A stretch of 62,148 nt of DNA from a virus. The stretch covers positions 1 through 62,148 of the IMG/VR virus record IMGVR_UViG_3300037010_004533; one strand, 5' to 3'. The position numbers and the translations under genes were made by a program. The first letter of the stretch is position 1, and each line of letters begins with the position of its first letter. Below, in pieces: positions 39,566 to 47,979 of the stretch. The notes under the pieces were generated by a model. The model made no database searches and had not been told where the DNA came from. It saw only the letters and a program-made list of their open reading frames with translations.

Positions 39566-39753
39566 CGGACACCTCCCCGAGGGGCGCAGAACTGGCACCG
39601 GCTCTGCACGTCCAGGATCACCTTGCGCGGCGTCTCGTATTCCTGGGGCTGCTGGTGGTAGAGGTTCAGGCTGGTGGTCCAGTCCTTCGAGCCGGACCCG
39701 CGCTTGCGGGTGATGAACTTGCCGGCCGGGGCTTCACATTCGCAACACTTCAT
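39562..39753 (-). CDS. Small zinc-finger protein
   Basis: This 63-residue protein has C-C-x-C near the start (KCCECEAPAG) and CQFC near the end, a probable four-Cys zinc site around a basic core (ITRKRGSGSKDW). It overlaps the membrane peptide gene. It may bind RNA or DNA. Confidence 0.6.
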   Translation of the reverse strand: MKCCECEAPAGKFITRKRGSGSKDWTTSLNLYHQQPQEYETPRKVILDVQSRCQFCAPRGGVR

Positions 39754-39956
39754 TGCATTCCTCAAGAAAAGAGTCCCGCCCAGGAACCGCCGACTACTGC
39801 CGGCGGGTCGTCGCCACGATCCGATCCGACACAACCCCAACGGATGAGGAGTGATTCGTCGCGGCTGTTTCCCATGGGGCCGTGGCTTCCGGGCCGAGGC
39901 TTCCACGGGCTTCCTGCCCCCCGGATCGCCGGGGGCCTGACAGGCGGGAGGATGGG
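39754..39956. other. 203-bp leader region without a gene
   Basis: No convincing reading frame was found. On the minus strand there are two stable hairpins: CCGCCG/CGGCGG near 39788-39807, and CCCCCGG/CCGGGGG near 39918-39938. Neither has a T run, so they look like mRNA structures between the RlpA-like gene and the zinc-finger gene. Confidence 0.5.
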
Positions 39957-40328
39957 TTAAGCAAGGCAAACCCTCACACGGGCCACGCCCGCCGAGAGGA
40001 TCCCGAGCGCCTCGGCGGCTGCGCGGGAGAGGTCCAGGTCGCGGCCCTTCACGTAGGGGCCACGGTCGTTGACGCGGACGATGATCCAGCGGCCGTTGAA
40101 CTCGACCCGGAGCAGCGTCCCGAGGGGGAGCGTCCGGTGCGCGGCTGTGAGCTGGGAGGGGTCGAACCGCTCGCCGGAGGCCGTGGGACGGCCCGCGAAG
40201 CCGGGGCCATACCAGGAGGCCACGAGGGACTCACTGGCACGCTCCACGACCACCGGGAGGACCGGAAGGGGGGCCTTCCCCACCTGGACCAGGAAGCCGA
40301 TCAGGACGGCGCAGACCCGGCGAATCAC
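39957..40328 (-). CDS. RlpA-like double-psi beta-barrel protein
   Basis: This 123-residue protein has a GTG start overlapping the RdgC-like stop. A signal peptide ([20 protein letters not shown]) is followed by an RlpA-type barrel: [66 protein letters not shown]. RlpA proteins cleave glycan strands lacking stem peptides. It may be a second, early-made wall enzyme, but the catalytic residues cannot be confirmed by eye. Confidence 0.8.
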   Translation of the reverse strand: MIRRVCAVLIGFLVQVGKAPLPVLPVVVERASESLVASWYGPGFAGRPTASGERFDPSQLTAAHRTLPLGTLLRVEFNGRWIIVRVNDRGPYVKGRDLDLSRAAAEALGILSAGVARVRVCLA

Positions 40329-41320
40329 TGGGCCCCCGAACGGGGCTGATCGTAGACATCCATGCCCTCGCTGGAGAACAGTGCCTCGAAGTCGCACTCC
40401 AGCGCGTTGCCGGACTCGCGGCGCAGGAACTCGGTCAGCTCGTGGGCCAGGGAAGCCTCGAAGCCGGAGATGAAGGCCAGCCGGTTCGCCAGCTTCCAGT
40501 CCACGGCGGGGACCTGGGAATCCTCGGGCTGCTCGGCCTTCAGGACCTCCTCGGGGAAGGTGATGGTCGTCTTGAAGGTGGCCGCGTCGAGCATGATGTT
40601 CGCCACCTCGCCGTCCAGGTTCCACATGAACTCGCAGCGGGCGACCTCCCAGCCGCGCTTGAGGTAGCTCTCGAGCTTGCCGCCGATGTTCTCCCCGGCG
40701 AAGCTCGCCGAGCTGGTGCCACCCGGCTCGCGGAAGGTCACGGAGCCCATCGGGAAAACCAGCTCGGTGGACCGCTTCGGACTCAGGGCGCCGCGCCAGA
40801 TCATCCAGGCCAGGAACTTCCGATTCTCGGGCATGTCCTGGTAGAGCGGGCGGAAGCCGATCAGGTCCAGGAGGATCGCCTGGGCGCCGCTCGGGCCGTC
40901 CATGTAGAAGAGGCCCCGGCTCGTGTCTCCCACCAGGACGCCGTGGGACGGCTTGGGCTTGGCCTCGCGGTCCAGGCGGAGCTTCACGGCCTCCTTGATC
41001 TCCTTCTGCCGCTTCTTCGACAGGGGGCCAAGCACGGCCGCGTCATATAGCTCGCGGGCGAGGGTCGCCTGGACGAGCTGGGCCGGGGCCTTCTTCTTGT
41101 CCAGCCGCAGGCCGAGCAGGTGGAACTCGGAGCCGTTCACGAGGCCCGAGTCAATCGGGCCGTCCAGAAGGTTTCTGTAAGAGCAGCCGCCGAAGGACTC
41201 GGTGTAGTCATCGCCGGCCGTGATCTCGCTGAAGTGGCCGATCTTCCCGAGCACTTCCGTCGCAGGCACATCGGCCACGTATCGGCCATAGGTCACGCTC
41301 TTGCCGCGCAGGATGCTCAT
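40325..41320 (-). CDS. RdgC-like recombination protein
   Basis: This 331-residue protein resembles RdgC in size (E. coli 303) and in three segments: [46 protein letters not shown], and a central [15 protein letters not shown]. RdgC forms rings on duplex DNA and restrains RecA. The gene overlaps the small gene upstream at ATGA and the RlpA-like gene downstream. The match is by pattern and deserves a profile search. Confidence 0.65.
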   Translation of the reverse strand: MSILRGKSVTYGRYVADVPATEVLGKIGHFSEITAGDDYTESFGGCSYRNLLDGPIDSGLVNGSEFHLLGLRLDKKKAPAQLVQATLARELYDAAVLGPLSKKRQKEIKEAVKLRLDREAKPKPSHGVLVGDTSRGLFYMDGPSGAQAILLDLIGFRPLYQDMPENRKFLAWMIWRGALSPKRSTELVFPMGSVTFREPGGTSSASFAGENIGGKLESYLKRGWEVARCEFMWNLDGEVANIMLDAATFKTTITFPEEVLKAEQPEDSQVPAVDWKLANRLAFISGFEASLAHELTEFLRRESGNALECDFEALFSSEGMDVYDQPRSGAQ

Positions 41321-41478
41321 GCCGGCACCTCGATGTTCCACGCCCGGCAGAGCGCGACGACCATCCTCTCGAGGCGGGCGATCCGGTCGGGTTCCTGGGG
41401 GATCTCGAGCGGGAGGGCCTCCATCGCCTTGCTCTTGCAGAGGTTGGCGTAGGCCAGCGTTCCTTTTGCTTCGGTCAT
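41317..41478 (-). CDS. Small hypothetical protein
   Basis: This 53-residue protein begins TEAKGTLAYANLCKSKAMEAL and ends [16 protein letters not shown]. It overlaps both neighbours by 4 bp. No motif or family recognised. Confidence 0.55.
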   Translation of the reverse strand: MTEAKGTLAYANLCKSKAMEALPLEIPQEPDRIARLERMVVALCRAWNIEVPA

Positions 41479-41870
41479 TCTATTTCTCCAAGGCTGAAGA
41501 GGGGCTGCGCTCCCTGGCTCAGGGCGAGGCGCTCCTCGAGATGGCTGATGAGTTTGCGGGTGGCCGTCAGGCCGGCGAGGTCCTTGAAGGGCTGACTGGT
41601 TTCCATCGCGGCCTCCAGGTTGTCCAGGAAGGTCATGACGGCGGCGCGGGGCGGGCACTCAGTCACGAGAGCCCACCTCACGGCGTTGCCACGGGCGCCC
41701 AGGTGAAGGACTCGGCGGGTCAGGCCCTCGGCCTCCAGGACCCGGAGGTGCTCGCGGATCACGGAGGCGTTCATGCCCGCCTGCTGTGCGATCTCGTGGG
41801 TCGAGAGGGGACCGGAGGCCCCGCGCAGGGAGCGCAGGACCTCCTTCCGGGTCTTGGCGGCTCGGTTCAT
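41475..41870 (-). CDS. Winged-helix regulator (ArsR/MarR-type)
   Basis: This 131-residue protein has a winged helix over about 5-75: KTRKEVLRSLRGASGPLSTHEIAQQAGMNASVIREHLRVLEAEGLTRRV in successive short elements. A helical C-terminus that may dimerise follows. It lies between the RecT-like gene and the RdgC-like gene, overlapping both neighbours, and may regulate this operon. Confidence 0.7.
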   Translation of the reverse strand: MNRAAKTRKEVLRSLRGASGPLSTHEIAQQAGMNASVIREHLRVLEAEGLTRRVLHLGARGNAVRWALVTECPPRAAVMTFLDNLEAAMETSQPFKDLAGLTATRKLISHLEERLALSQGAQPLFSLGEIE

Positions 41871-42871
41871 TCCGCAGCCTTGGGGACTTCGGGGGCGTCG
41901 GCAGGGAGCGCGGCGCGGACAGCCTGCACGTCGCCCTTCTTCAGGGCCTCGATGACAGTGGCGTGGAGGTCCTCGGCGGACACGTCCAGCTTGGCGATCC
42001 AGGCGTTGCACTCTTCCTCACCGATGCCCAGCTCGGCGCACTTCGCCCGGAACCAGTCCTTGCGCCGGTCGGTCCAGGAGGCCGGGGCCTTCTTCTCGGG
42101 CTCCTGGTGAGCGGCCTTGCGGCCCCTGACGGTGCTGCCGGCGGGGGCGCCACCCTTCTCGCTTGGGATCGCCGGGGGCTTGGTGCCGGTGCCCTCGCCG
42201 TTGTCCTGGATCTCGGCGGCCTCGTCGGGCGTAATCATGCCGCCGATGGTGGCCGGGCAGAAACTCCGGGCGCCCTGGCTCACGGCCCGGTAGAACAGCA
42301 TGGTCTTCGGATCCTTCTGGTAGCGGTCGTTGCCGGTCAGGCCCGCCCGCTTGGCGTCCTCGAAGGTGAAGGTTTCGGTGTGGGTCTGCCCGTTCGGCTT
42401 CGTGAACTTCACGACGGCCTTGGCGTCGGTCTTCTCGACGGCCTCGACGCGGATCCCGGCCTCCTCCATCAGGGCGATCATCTTCTTCGCCGCCATGGAG
42501 GTCTTCCCCTTCACGACGTAGATGTGATCCATCGCGTCGCAGGGGGCGAGGCCCAGCTCGTGCCCCTTCATCAGGACCACGAAAATCTGCTCGGGCTTCA
42601 GGTCGCCGAAGAGGCGGGAGGCCGCGAACTTGCTGGCGATCTCCGCGAAGGGCTCGAAGTGCTCCATCGTGTAGAGCTGCCGGTTGGACGCCTTCCGCTG
42701 CTCGATGGGGTGCATCGGGGCCTGGGGCTGCACGGTGGCCGGAAGCATCGACGGGTGCTGCTCGTGCTGGCCGGGCATCACCGGCCACATGCCCTTCGGC
42801 GGGTAGGGGTAGCCGGGATGCACGAGCCCGAACGGCTGGGGCGGGAGGGCTGGCTGGTCATTGGGGTTCAT
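41867..42871 (-). CDS. RecT-like single-strand annealing protein
   Basis: This 334-residue protein has a Pro/His-rich N-terminal tail (1-60). A RecT-type core follows with FAEIASKFAASRLFGDLKPEQIF, VLMKGHELGLAPCDAMDHIYVVKGKTSMAAKKMIAL, and YQKDPKTMLFYRAVSQGARSFCP. This pattern (ELGL - P-x-x-A - GK-x-x-x-A) marks phage RecT/ERF-type annealers. Its 5' neighbour is a PD-(D/E)XK exonuclease, the usual partner of an annealing protein. Confidence 0.75.
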   Translation of the reverse strand: MNPNDQPALPPQPFGLVHPGYPYPPKGMWPVMPGQHEQHPSMLPATVQPQAPMHPIEQRKASNRQLYTMEHFEPFAEIASKFAASRLFGDLKPEQIFVVLMKGHELGLAPCDAMDHIYVVKGKTSMAAKKMIALMEEAGIRVEAVEKTDAKAVVKFTKPNGQTHTETFTFEDAKRAGLTGNDRYQKDPKTMLFYRAVSQGARSFCPATIGGMITPDEAAEIQDNGEGTGTKPPAIPSEKGGAPAGSTVRGRKAAHQEPEKKAPASWTDRRKDWFRAKCAELGIGEEECNAWIAKLDVSAEDLHATVIEALKKGDVQAVRAALPADAPEVPKAAE

Positions 42872-42896
42872 GGGTTTCTCCTTGCGTGGCCGCTGC

Positions 42897-43949
42897 TCAG
42901 ACGGCCTTAGACTTGGGGGTGAAGTAGAACGACGGCTTCGTGATCTTCTTGGCGAGATACTTCTTGAACAGCTCAGGCTCGGCCGCCTCGAAAGCCTTGG
43001 CGTCGAACTCCTGGCTCTCGCCGCCGCCGCGCAGCTCGGCCTTGACGGTCTCCAGGTCGGCCAGGGTCAGGCCGGCGTCTTCGATCAGCTTCCGAGCGGC
43101 CTCCTTGATGGCCCTCTCGCGCCTGCCGAGCACCTTGAGGTCGGCCTCGAACTCGGCGTATTCCTCGCCCAGCATCTCCAGCTCGATCCGCACGGAGGCC
43201 GGGATCGCAGCGTCGGCGGCGTCCTTCGAGGCCTGCCGGTAGTTCTTGAACTCGGCGCAGGCCTTCTTGTGCTTGCAGTAGGAGCACCAGCCACGATCCG
43301 GCTCACCAGCCGGGACGCAACCCTTGGCCTCCTGCTCCTTCAGCCAGATCGCCCGGGGAGGGAGCGCGGCGAAGCGGTCGGGGTTGAAGGGAATCACCCA
43401 CCAGACGATCTCGGAGAGCTTCTCGGCGTTCGCCACGACGAAGAGGCCCCATCCGAGCCCCTGGAGGCCCTGCTGGGTGAGGTTCTGGTCCACATACCAG
43501 AGCGGCAGGCCCTTCTCGGAATACTTGCGGAAGGCGTAGGCGCTGGCCGTCTTGACCTCCAGGGCGCCGTCGCCCTCGTAGACCACGCCCTCGTGCTCGA
43601 AGGGCCCGATCACACGGCCGTCTGGGTGGCAGATCAGCGGGGCCTCCGGGTGCTTCAACTCGGTCTGTTTGGTGCCCGTCTCGCGGATCCGGTTGCCCAG
43701 AGCGAGGCGCATCACCTGGATGACCTCGTTCTCGAGTGCGCGGCCAACGAGAAACTTTCCTGCGGTTCCAGGCTCAACCGGGGTAGGATTTAGGGCATCC
43801 AAGACGGTTGCACGGGCGCAATACCCGATCCTGGAAGCCCCTATATTTGCCTCGCGGTCGCCTAGACGATCCATGTTTCGGCCCAGGCGATCCATGATGG
43901 CCGTCTGGACATCCTCGGGCGATAGGCCAAAGGAACCCGATTTTTTCAT
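42897..43949 (-). CDS. PD-(D/E)XK exonuclease with Fe-S cluster motif
   Basis: This 350-residue protein has HPDGRVIG and EGDGALEVKTA in the order of the PD-(D/E)XK catalytic D and E-x-K, then a YVDQNLTQQGLQ helix typical of RecB/Cas4-like nucleases. GYCARAT near residue 43 and GWCSYCKHKKAC near 210 supply four cysteines that fit a Cas4/AddB-type 4Fe-4S cluster. The start at 43949 follows AAGGAG; longer frames reach into the operator region. It would make the 3' single strands used by RecT. Confidence 0.82.
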   Translation of the reverse strand: MKKSGSFGLSPEDVQTAIMDRLGRNMDRLGDREANIGASRIGYCARATVLDALNPTPVEPGTAGKFLVGRALENEVIQVMRLALGNRIRETGTKQTELKHPEAPLICHPDGRVIGPFEHEGVVYEGDGALEVKTASAYAFRKYSEKGLPLWYVDQNLTQQGLQGLGWGLFVVANAEKLSEIVWWVIPFNPDRFAALPPRAIWLKEQEAKGCVPAGEPDRGWCSYCKHKKACAEFKNYRQASKDAADAAIPASVRIELEMLGEEYAEFEADLKVLGRRERAIKEAARKLIEDAGLTLADLETVKAELRGGGESQEFDAKAFEAAEPELFKKYLAKKITKPSFYFTPKSKAV

Positions 43950-44126
43950 TTTTTCTCCTTGCGTAGAGGTGGGATCAGTCGCATATTTGCAACAGGAACC
44001 CCAAATTCGGCATCGAACCAGTCGCACGACCGCCTTCTCACGGTTGGCGACTTGTGAATCTACAAATAAGTTTAAAGCTTGTTTGCTAATGTGCAAGTGG
44101 GTGAACGAGATTTTTTTGGAGGGTCA
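43950..44126. promoter_or_regulatory. Divergent promoter/operator region
   Basis: This 177-bp A+T-richer gap separates the leftward recombination operon and the rightward repressor. It contains TTGC-N6-GCAA at 44083-44096 and a related TTTGCAAC at about 43985-43992, plus GGAGGG just before the repressor start. It is the likely genetic switch of the phage. Confidence 0.65.
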
Positions 44127-44708
44127 ATGCCCCGGCGTAAAGTCAGCCTCGAGGATGGTTACGGTGATCGGCTCAAGCGGGCCAGGATGGCGCTCGGCAT
44201 GAAGCAAGCAGAGCTGGGGGCCATCGTGGACGTTCGGGAGTTCACCCTGAGTCGTTACGAGAATGAAGTCGCCGAGCCCGACCGCATTTTCCTCGCCGGG
44301 CTGGAATACCTCACGGGCATTCAACGGGCTTGGGTGGAGAAGGGCGCCGAGCCCATGATTAAGCCCCCGGCGCATAGCGCCGCCACCTCCCAGGCTCTCC
44401 TTGACCGCCTGGAGCAGGAGCTAGGCGGCCCGGATCTCAAGGTCGTCCCCTACCCTCCCGCCGCCGGAATGCTCGGTATGGGGCTCGACGACAAACTAAT
44501 ACTCCAGGGCGGGAAAGTGCCCCTGCGCGAGGGGAAGATTTTCCTGGTCGAGGAAGGCCTCACTGTCACCGCCGGGACCGCCCGGAAGACTGTCCGGGGT
44601 TGGCACCTCTACCATGAGCAGGACGCCGAGGATCCAGGGACTTTCCCCTCTACGCCCGTCGAGGGCACCGGAATCCTCGTCGCCGGCCGCATAAAATGGC
44701 ATGATTGA
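44127..44708 (+). CDS. Cro/CI-type repressor
   Basis: This 193-residue protein starts at an ATG preceded by GGAGGG. Residues 8-70 form a XRE helix-turn-helix (DRLKRARMALGMKQAELGAI, FTLSRYENEVAEPD). The C-terminal half (120-193) is beta-rich with KIFLVEEGLTVTAGTARKTV. It could be a dimerisation domain; I do not see a clear Ser-Lys autocleavage pair, so SOS control is uncertain. It is the first of only two convincing plus-strand genes and faces away from the lytic operons, as expected for an immunity repressor. Confidence 0.85.
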   Translation: MPRRKVSLEDGYGDRLKRARMALGMKQAELGAIVDVREFTLSRYENEVAEPDRIFLAGLEYLTGIQRAWVEKGAEPMIKPPAHSAATSQALLDRLEQELGGPDLKVVPYPPAAGMLGMGLDDKLILQGGKVPLREGKIFLVEEGLTVTAGTARKTVRGWHLYHEQDAEDPGTFPSTPVEGTGILVAGRIKWHD

Positions 44709-44856
44709 CATATTGTTAAAGTGAAGATTTTGTAAATCCTGTGACCCTCGACACTCTCCGGTTACTCCAGAATGGCTCCAATTCCAGCCCTGGGGCGGCA
44801 AAGCGGTATGGGTTGCTTTCCCTGGCTACCTAATGAACCAGTTATCTGATTGAGCC

Positions 44857-45444
44857 ATGAGCATCGAACTTATGCCGGCCGAGTGGAATGTCGTACGCAA
44901 TCTTGCGCTCGGCCCCCTTCTGGCAAACAGCGGGAGGATGAGGGACTCTCTCACAAGCCCTCGCCATCGCACACTTCTCGCCGAGGTGACGTGGCTCATC
45001 GGCCGAGGCCTCGAGTCCTGCGGGTCCATGGAGGACCTGCGAAAGTCCTGGCTCCGGCTCCAGGAGGCTGCTTGGTCGGTAGCCCTGGAGAACCGGCCGC
45101 ACCCCCTGCACCTCCAGGTGCTTGAGGATGCGAATATCAGGCCCGAGGAGCTTGCCTTTGTGCTGCCCGAGCTGGAGAGGATGGTGGCCGAGCGCCGGAA
45201 AATCATCGCGCCGGCCACGCCATCCCTGCTCCTCCGGCTCCTCAAGGATGGCTACCACCTGATCGTCAAGCCCATGCGGGAACCGGAGATGGAGCTGCTG
45301 GAAGATACGAGGCCGCTTCTGAACGGCTCCATGGGCACGGGGGTCATCGCCTCATGGGTGCGCGGGCCCTGGACGGTCGAGGACCTTAGCCGGGCCACCA
45401 TCCAGCTCGAGATGGAGCGGTCGGGCATCATCCTCTCGGCCTAG
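44857..45444 (+). CDS. Hypothetical gene beside the repressor
   Basis: This 195-residue protein is acidic and helical, with SIELMPAEWNVVRNLALGPLL at the start and repeated Leu-rich helices (HPLHLQVLEDANIRPEELAFVLPELERM). No family is recognised. It lies 148 bp after the repressor on the same strand and converges on the Rep gene with a 4-bp overlap of the ends. Genes transcribed with the repressor in prophages often provide immunity or defence, which is a possibility here. Confidence 0.6.
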   Translation: MSIELMPAEWNVVRNLALGPLLANSGRMRDSLTSPRHRTLLAEVTWLIGRGLESCGSMEDLRKSWLRLQEAAWSVALENRPHPLHLQVLEDANIRPEELAFVLPELERMVAERRKIIAPATPSLLLRLLKDGYHLIVKPMREPEMELLEDTRPLLNGSMGTGVIASWVRGPWTVEDLSRATIQLEMERSGIILSA

Positions 45445-46451
45445 AGCCACAGTCCCGCCGCCTCCATCACCGCCCTGCCCCAGGCCCGATCAAGAGCCAG
45501 ATCCCACACCCTGTCCCCGGGCTTCAAGCCGGAGGCCTGGAGACTGGCTTCGACCTTGCGCCGTGCGGGAAGGCTTTCCCCAAGGGCGCCTTCAGCCAGG
45601 GATACCGCTCGCCGTTCCAGACGCCGCAGCTCGTCCAGGTGCTCAAGGAAGCCTGGGGCGTCGGGGTCCACCTTCCTCGCCCGGAGGTTCTGGAGCTGGG
45701 CCAGGATCTCCCTGACGGCCACCATCGGGTCGGCCACCTGGTTCTCCACCTGGTTCTCCTTTGCCAGCTTCCGGCGCGGCTTCTTGAGGTAGACGACGAC
45801 CCTCTTCCACTCCTCGGTGAGGATCCAGGAGGCCAGCCCCTTCGGGTCCTTACCCTTCCCTTGTTTGGCAAGCTCGTGGGCAGCTTCCACCGCTCCCTGG
45901 AGGAAGTCCTGCTGGATCTTCCTGGCCGTGCTCCAAGCCCCGCTCTTGGACCATCCGGCGGCCACCATCGCCTTCGCCCACAGGGCAGCATTGGAGGGCT
46001 TTCGAGCCGCCCGCTCACCGCAAGGGGCCTTCGAGGGGTTTACAGGGGAAGGAACTTCCCCTTTATCTGGTGCCGAAATTCGGCAGGGGGCCTTCTTCGC
46101 TTCGGGGGCCTGCACCTTCAGGCTCCAGCCCTTCGAGGAGCGGACCACGAGGCCGCACTCCTCCAGGGCGCGGAGGCCATCCTGAACGGTCGCCCGGGGG
46201 ATCTCACCATGGGACAGCCGGACGATGCCGAGCTGGGAGGCCGGGCCCAGGTTCAGGGCGGCGGCGCCGCGCAGGATCTCCAGGACGCGCCGGGCGGACC
46301 CTGGGAGACGGCGGCCGTCAGGCCTGCGGGTGCGCTCCAAGGCAGAGGCCCAAGGGATCTCCATCCCGTAGGCCCGGTGGACGTGCTTCGGTGTGAAAGA
46401 AGGAACAGCCGCGCCCTTGCGGGGCGCCCGCCTGCGATCTACACTGGTCAT
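45441..46451 (-). CDS. Plasmid-type replication initiator candidate
   Basis: This 336-residue protein has a winged-helix domain (about 50-110: GSARRVLEILRGAAAL, VQDGLRALEECGLVVRS). A basic linker and helical segments follow, including WSKSGAWSTARKIQQDFLQG and a region around 240-290 rich in Arg and Leu. Winged-helix proteins of this size next to ParA and centromere repeats are usually plasmid Rep proteins. The phage thus has two replication modules, this and the O/DnaB set. A transcriptional regulator is the alternative. Confidence 0.55.
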   Translation of the reverse strand: MTSVDRRRAPRKGAAVPSFTPKHVHRAYGMEIPWASALERTRRPDGRRLPGSARRVLEILRGAAALNLGPASQLGIVRLSHGEIPRATVQDGLRALEECGLVVRSSKGWSLKVQAPEAKKAPCRISAPDKGEVPSPVNPSKAPCGERAARKPSNAALWAKAMVAAGWSKSGAWSTARKIQQDFLQGAVEAAHELAKQGKGKDPKGLASWILTEEWKRVVVYLKKPRRKLAKENQVENQVADPMVAVREILAQLQNLRARKVDPDAPGFLEHLDELRRLERRAVSLAEGALGESLPARRKVEASLQASGLKPGDRVWDLALDRAWGRAVMEAAGLWL

Positions 46452-46485
46452 GTTCGGGTTTCTTTCAAAAAAAGGGCGACTTAGC

Positions 46486-46499
46486 GGGGTGCCAGCCCC
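46486..46499 (-). ncRNA. CTGGCA-loop hairpin 1
   Basis: GGGG (46486-46489) pairs with CCCC (46496-46499) around the loop that reads CTGGCA on the minus strand. It lies about 35 bp upstream of the Rep start. It is the weakest of four copies (others at 52667, 58830 and 59889). Confidence 0.4.
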
Positions 46500-46535
46500 A
46501 GCCGCATGTTATGGATGGATCGGGTTATGAGCTTG

Positions 46536-46611
46536 ATCTTCCATCGGTGGCGACTTGGTTGCAGTCCTTGGAAGATTCCTCCTTGCGTAGGCCCCCGGAA
46601 GGGGGCCTTTT
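46536..46611 (+). ncRNA. Possible plus-strand antisense RNA with terminator
   Basis: ATCTTCCA (46536-46543) and TGGAAGAT (46569-46576) form a perfect 8-bp stem. A classic intrinsic terminator follows (stem 46590-46596 with 46601-46607, loop GGAA, then TTTT). The terminator points along the plus strand although no plus-strand gene precedes it. The RNA would be complementary to the leader of the Rep message, as in countertranscribed copy-number control. Confidence 0.5.
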
Positions 46612-46711
46612 CAATGCTACCTCAGAAGGGTAGAGCCGTGCTTGCTGTCGCGCAAGATGCAAGTGCGGAAAATACCCAGCTTGTAGCAGTATGGCCGGAC
46701 ATGCAGACGGT

Positions 46712-46796
46712 CATACGGCCAGCCGTCCAGCCGGGCATACAGCCAGCCGGACATACGGCCCGCCATACGGCCAGCCAGCCATACAGACGGCCATAC
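46712..46796. repeat. CATAC direct repeats, candidate centromere
   Basis: Six copies of CATAC[AG]G, several extended to CATACGGCCAGCC, start at 46712, 46736, 46752, 46764, 46780 and 46792. Spacings are 24, 16, 12, 16 and 12 bp. They lie just downstream of the ParG-like gene. The layout fits a centromere or iterons bound by a small ribbon-helix-helix partition protein. Confidence 0.7.
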
Positions 46797-46829
46797 AGTC
46801 AAAAAAATGGGGCGGTGGGTCCGCCCCTG

Positions 46830-47273
46830 CTACTGAAAATTCGCCCGAACGCGCTTCAGGAGCGCCTCCGTCTCGGAGGTCCGGGCCTTCGGGTCAACGA
46901 TCAGGCCGAGCGCCATGTTCTGAAGCTCGGCGAAGTGGATGCCAAGGTCGTCGGCGAGGTCCTGGGCGGCCTTCAGCATCCGGGGGTCATACTTGTGCGT
47001 CCCGTTGATCCAGCCGCGTTTGGTCAAGCTCTTGCGCTGGGGCCGGGGCTCCTCGAAGGAGTAGTTCTCGGCCTCCGCCGGGGGAGTGTAGGGCTCCTCC
47101 ATGGGCTCCTCGTCCTGCCGCTGGGGAGGGGGAGGGGGAGGAGGGGCGACGACGACAGGGGCGGGGGCGGGAGCCGGCCGCCGGGTCTGCTCCTGAAAAT
47201 CGACGGCGCCAGCAGTCACCTGGGCCAGGAGCCGCCGGCGCTTCTCCTCGGGGGTTTCCTTCCGGCTAGGCAT
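46830..47273 (-). CDS. ParG-like centromere-binding protein
   Basis: This 147-residue protein has a flexible N-terminal half (PEEKRRRLLAQ, then a long Pro-rich stretch at 30-70). The folded C-terminus is RGWINGTHKYDPRMLKAAQDLADDLGIHF, followed by ELQNMALGLIV. Ribbon-helix-helix partition proteins often have this plan: a mobile tail that stimulates ParA and a DNA-binding C-terminal domain. It overlaps parA by 8 bp and lies 34 bp from the repeats it should bind. Confidence 0.72.
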   Translation of the reverse strand: MPSRKETPEEKRRRLLAQVTAGAVDFQEQTRRPAPAPAPVVVAPPPPPPPQRQDEEPMEEPYTPPAEAENYSFEEPRPQRKSLTKRGWINGTHKYDPRMLKAAQDLADDLGIHFAELQNMALGLIVDPKARTSETEALLKRVRANFQ

Positions 47274-47943
47274 TGGCGGCCCTCTTCGTCTCGGCCTGCT
47301 TGGCGTCGAGCGCCCGGCTAAGGAAGGCCACGAGGTTCCTCATCTCGGTCGCGCCCGTGCTCTCCGGGGCGAACTCCCACACCGGCAGGCCGTTGTCGAT
47401 GGCCTCGGCGTATTCCTTCCGCTCCCACAGCTTCCCGATGAAAGTGCCGTCCGCAGAGCCCTGGAGCATCATGCAGTAGGTCTTGGCGATCTCCGTGTTC
47501 CGGTAGAAATTGCAGAGGTAGAAGAGGGGGATCGGCCCCCGGACGGCCGCAGCCTCGCGCACGACGGTCGTGATCCGGCCGAGGGCGAAGACATCATGGG
47601 GGCCGGGCCGGGTGGGGCAGAGCACTACGTCGGCGGTCAGGATCGCCAGCTTGGTCAGGTCGGAGATGCCGGGCGGGCAGTCCAGCACGACGTTCTTCCC
47701 TTCGTTCTTCAGGCGCTCCACGAGGTCGTAAAGCTCGGCTGCCGTCGCGTTGTGCATCCGGTAGGTTTCCAGGCCGTAGCGGGTCGAGAAACGCGAGCTG
47801 TCGCCGTTCATGTCCAAGTCGATCAGGACCGCCTTCTCGCTACAGGCCAGATGAAGGGCGGCCGTGCTCTTTCCCACGCCACCCTTGTAGTTCGCCACGG
47901 CCGTCACGCGGCCGATGGTCTTCTTCAGAGTCTTGGTTCCCAT
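47266..47943 (-). CDS. parA: ParA partition ATPase
   Basis: This 225-residue protein has the deviant Walker A motif KGGVGKST (20-27) of ParA/MinD ATPases, VLIDLDMNGDSSRF as A', and VVLDCPPGISDL as Walker B. It lacks the N-terminal DNA-binding extension of P1 ParA, placing it in the small type Ib class. It positions plasmid copies before cell division, which argues that the prophage state is extrachromosomal. Confidence 0.92.
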   Translation of the reverse strand: MGTKTLKKTIGRVTAVANYKGGVGKSTAALHLACSEKAVLIDLDMNGDSSRFSTRYGLETYRMHNATAAELYDLVERLKNEGKNVVLDCPPGISDLTKLAILTADVVLCPTRPGPHDVFALGRITTVVREAAAVRGPIPLFYLCNFYRNTEIAKTYCMMLQGSADGTFIGKLWERKEYAEAIDNGLPVWEFAPESTGATEMRNLVAFLSRALDAKQAETKRAANA

Positions 47944-47979
47944 GATTCCTCCAGATGTATTTCCAGCTTCATGTGTTTC

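Noticed and set aside
43790-43804. Additional AGGGCA operator inside the nuclease gene
   Set aside because: Only one half-site is present (AGGGCATCC) and it lies within coding sequence without promoter elements.
46712-46796. Mini CRISPR array
   Set aside because: Units are 5-13 bp with irregular 12-24 bp spacing and sit beside a ParG-like gene, which fits a centromere better.
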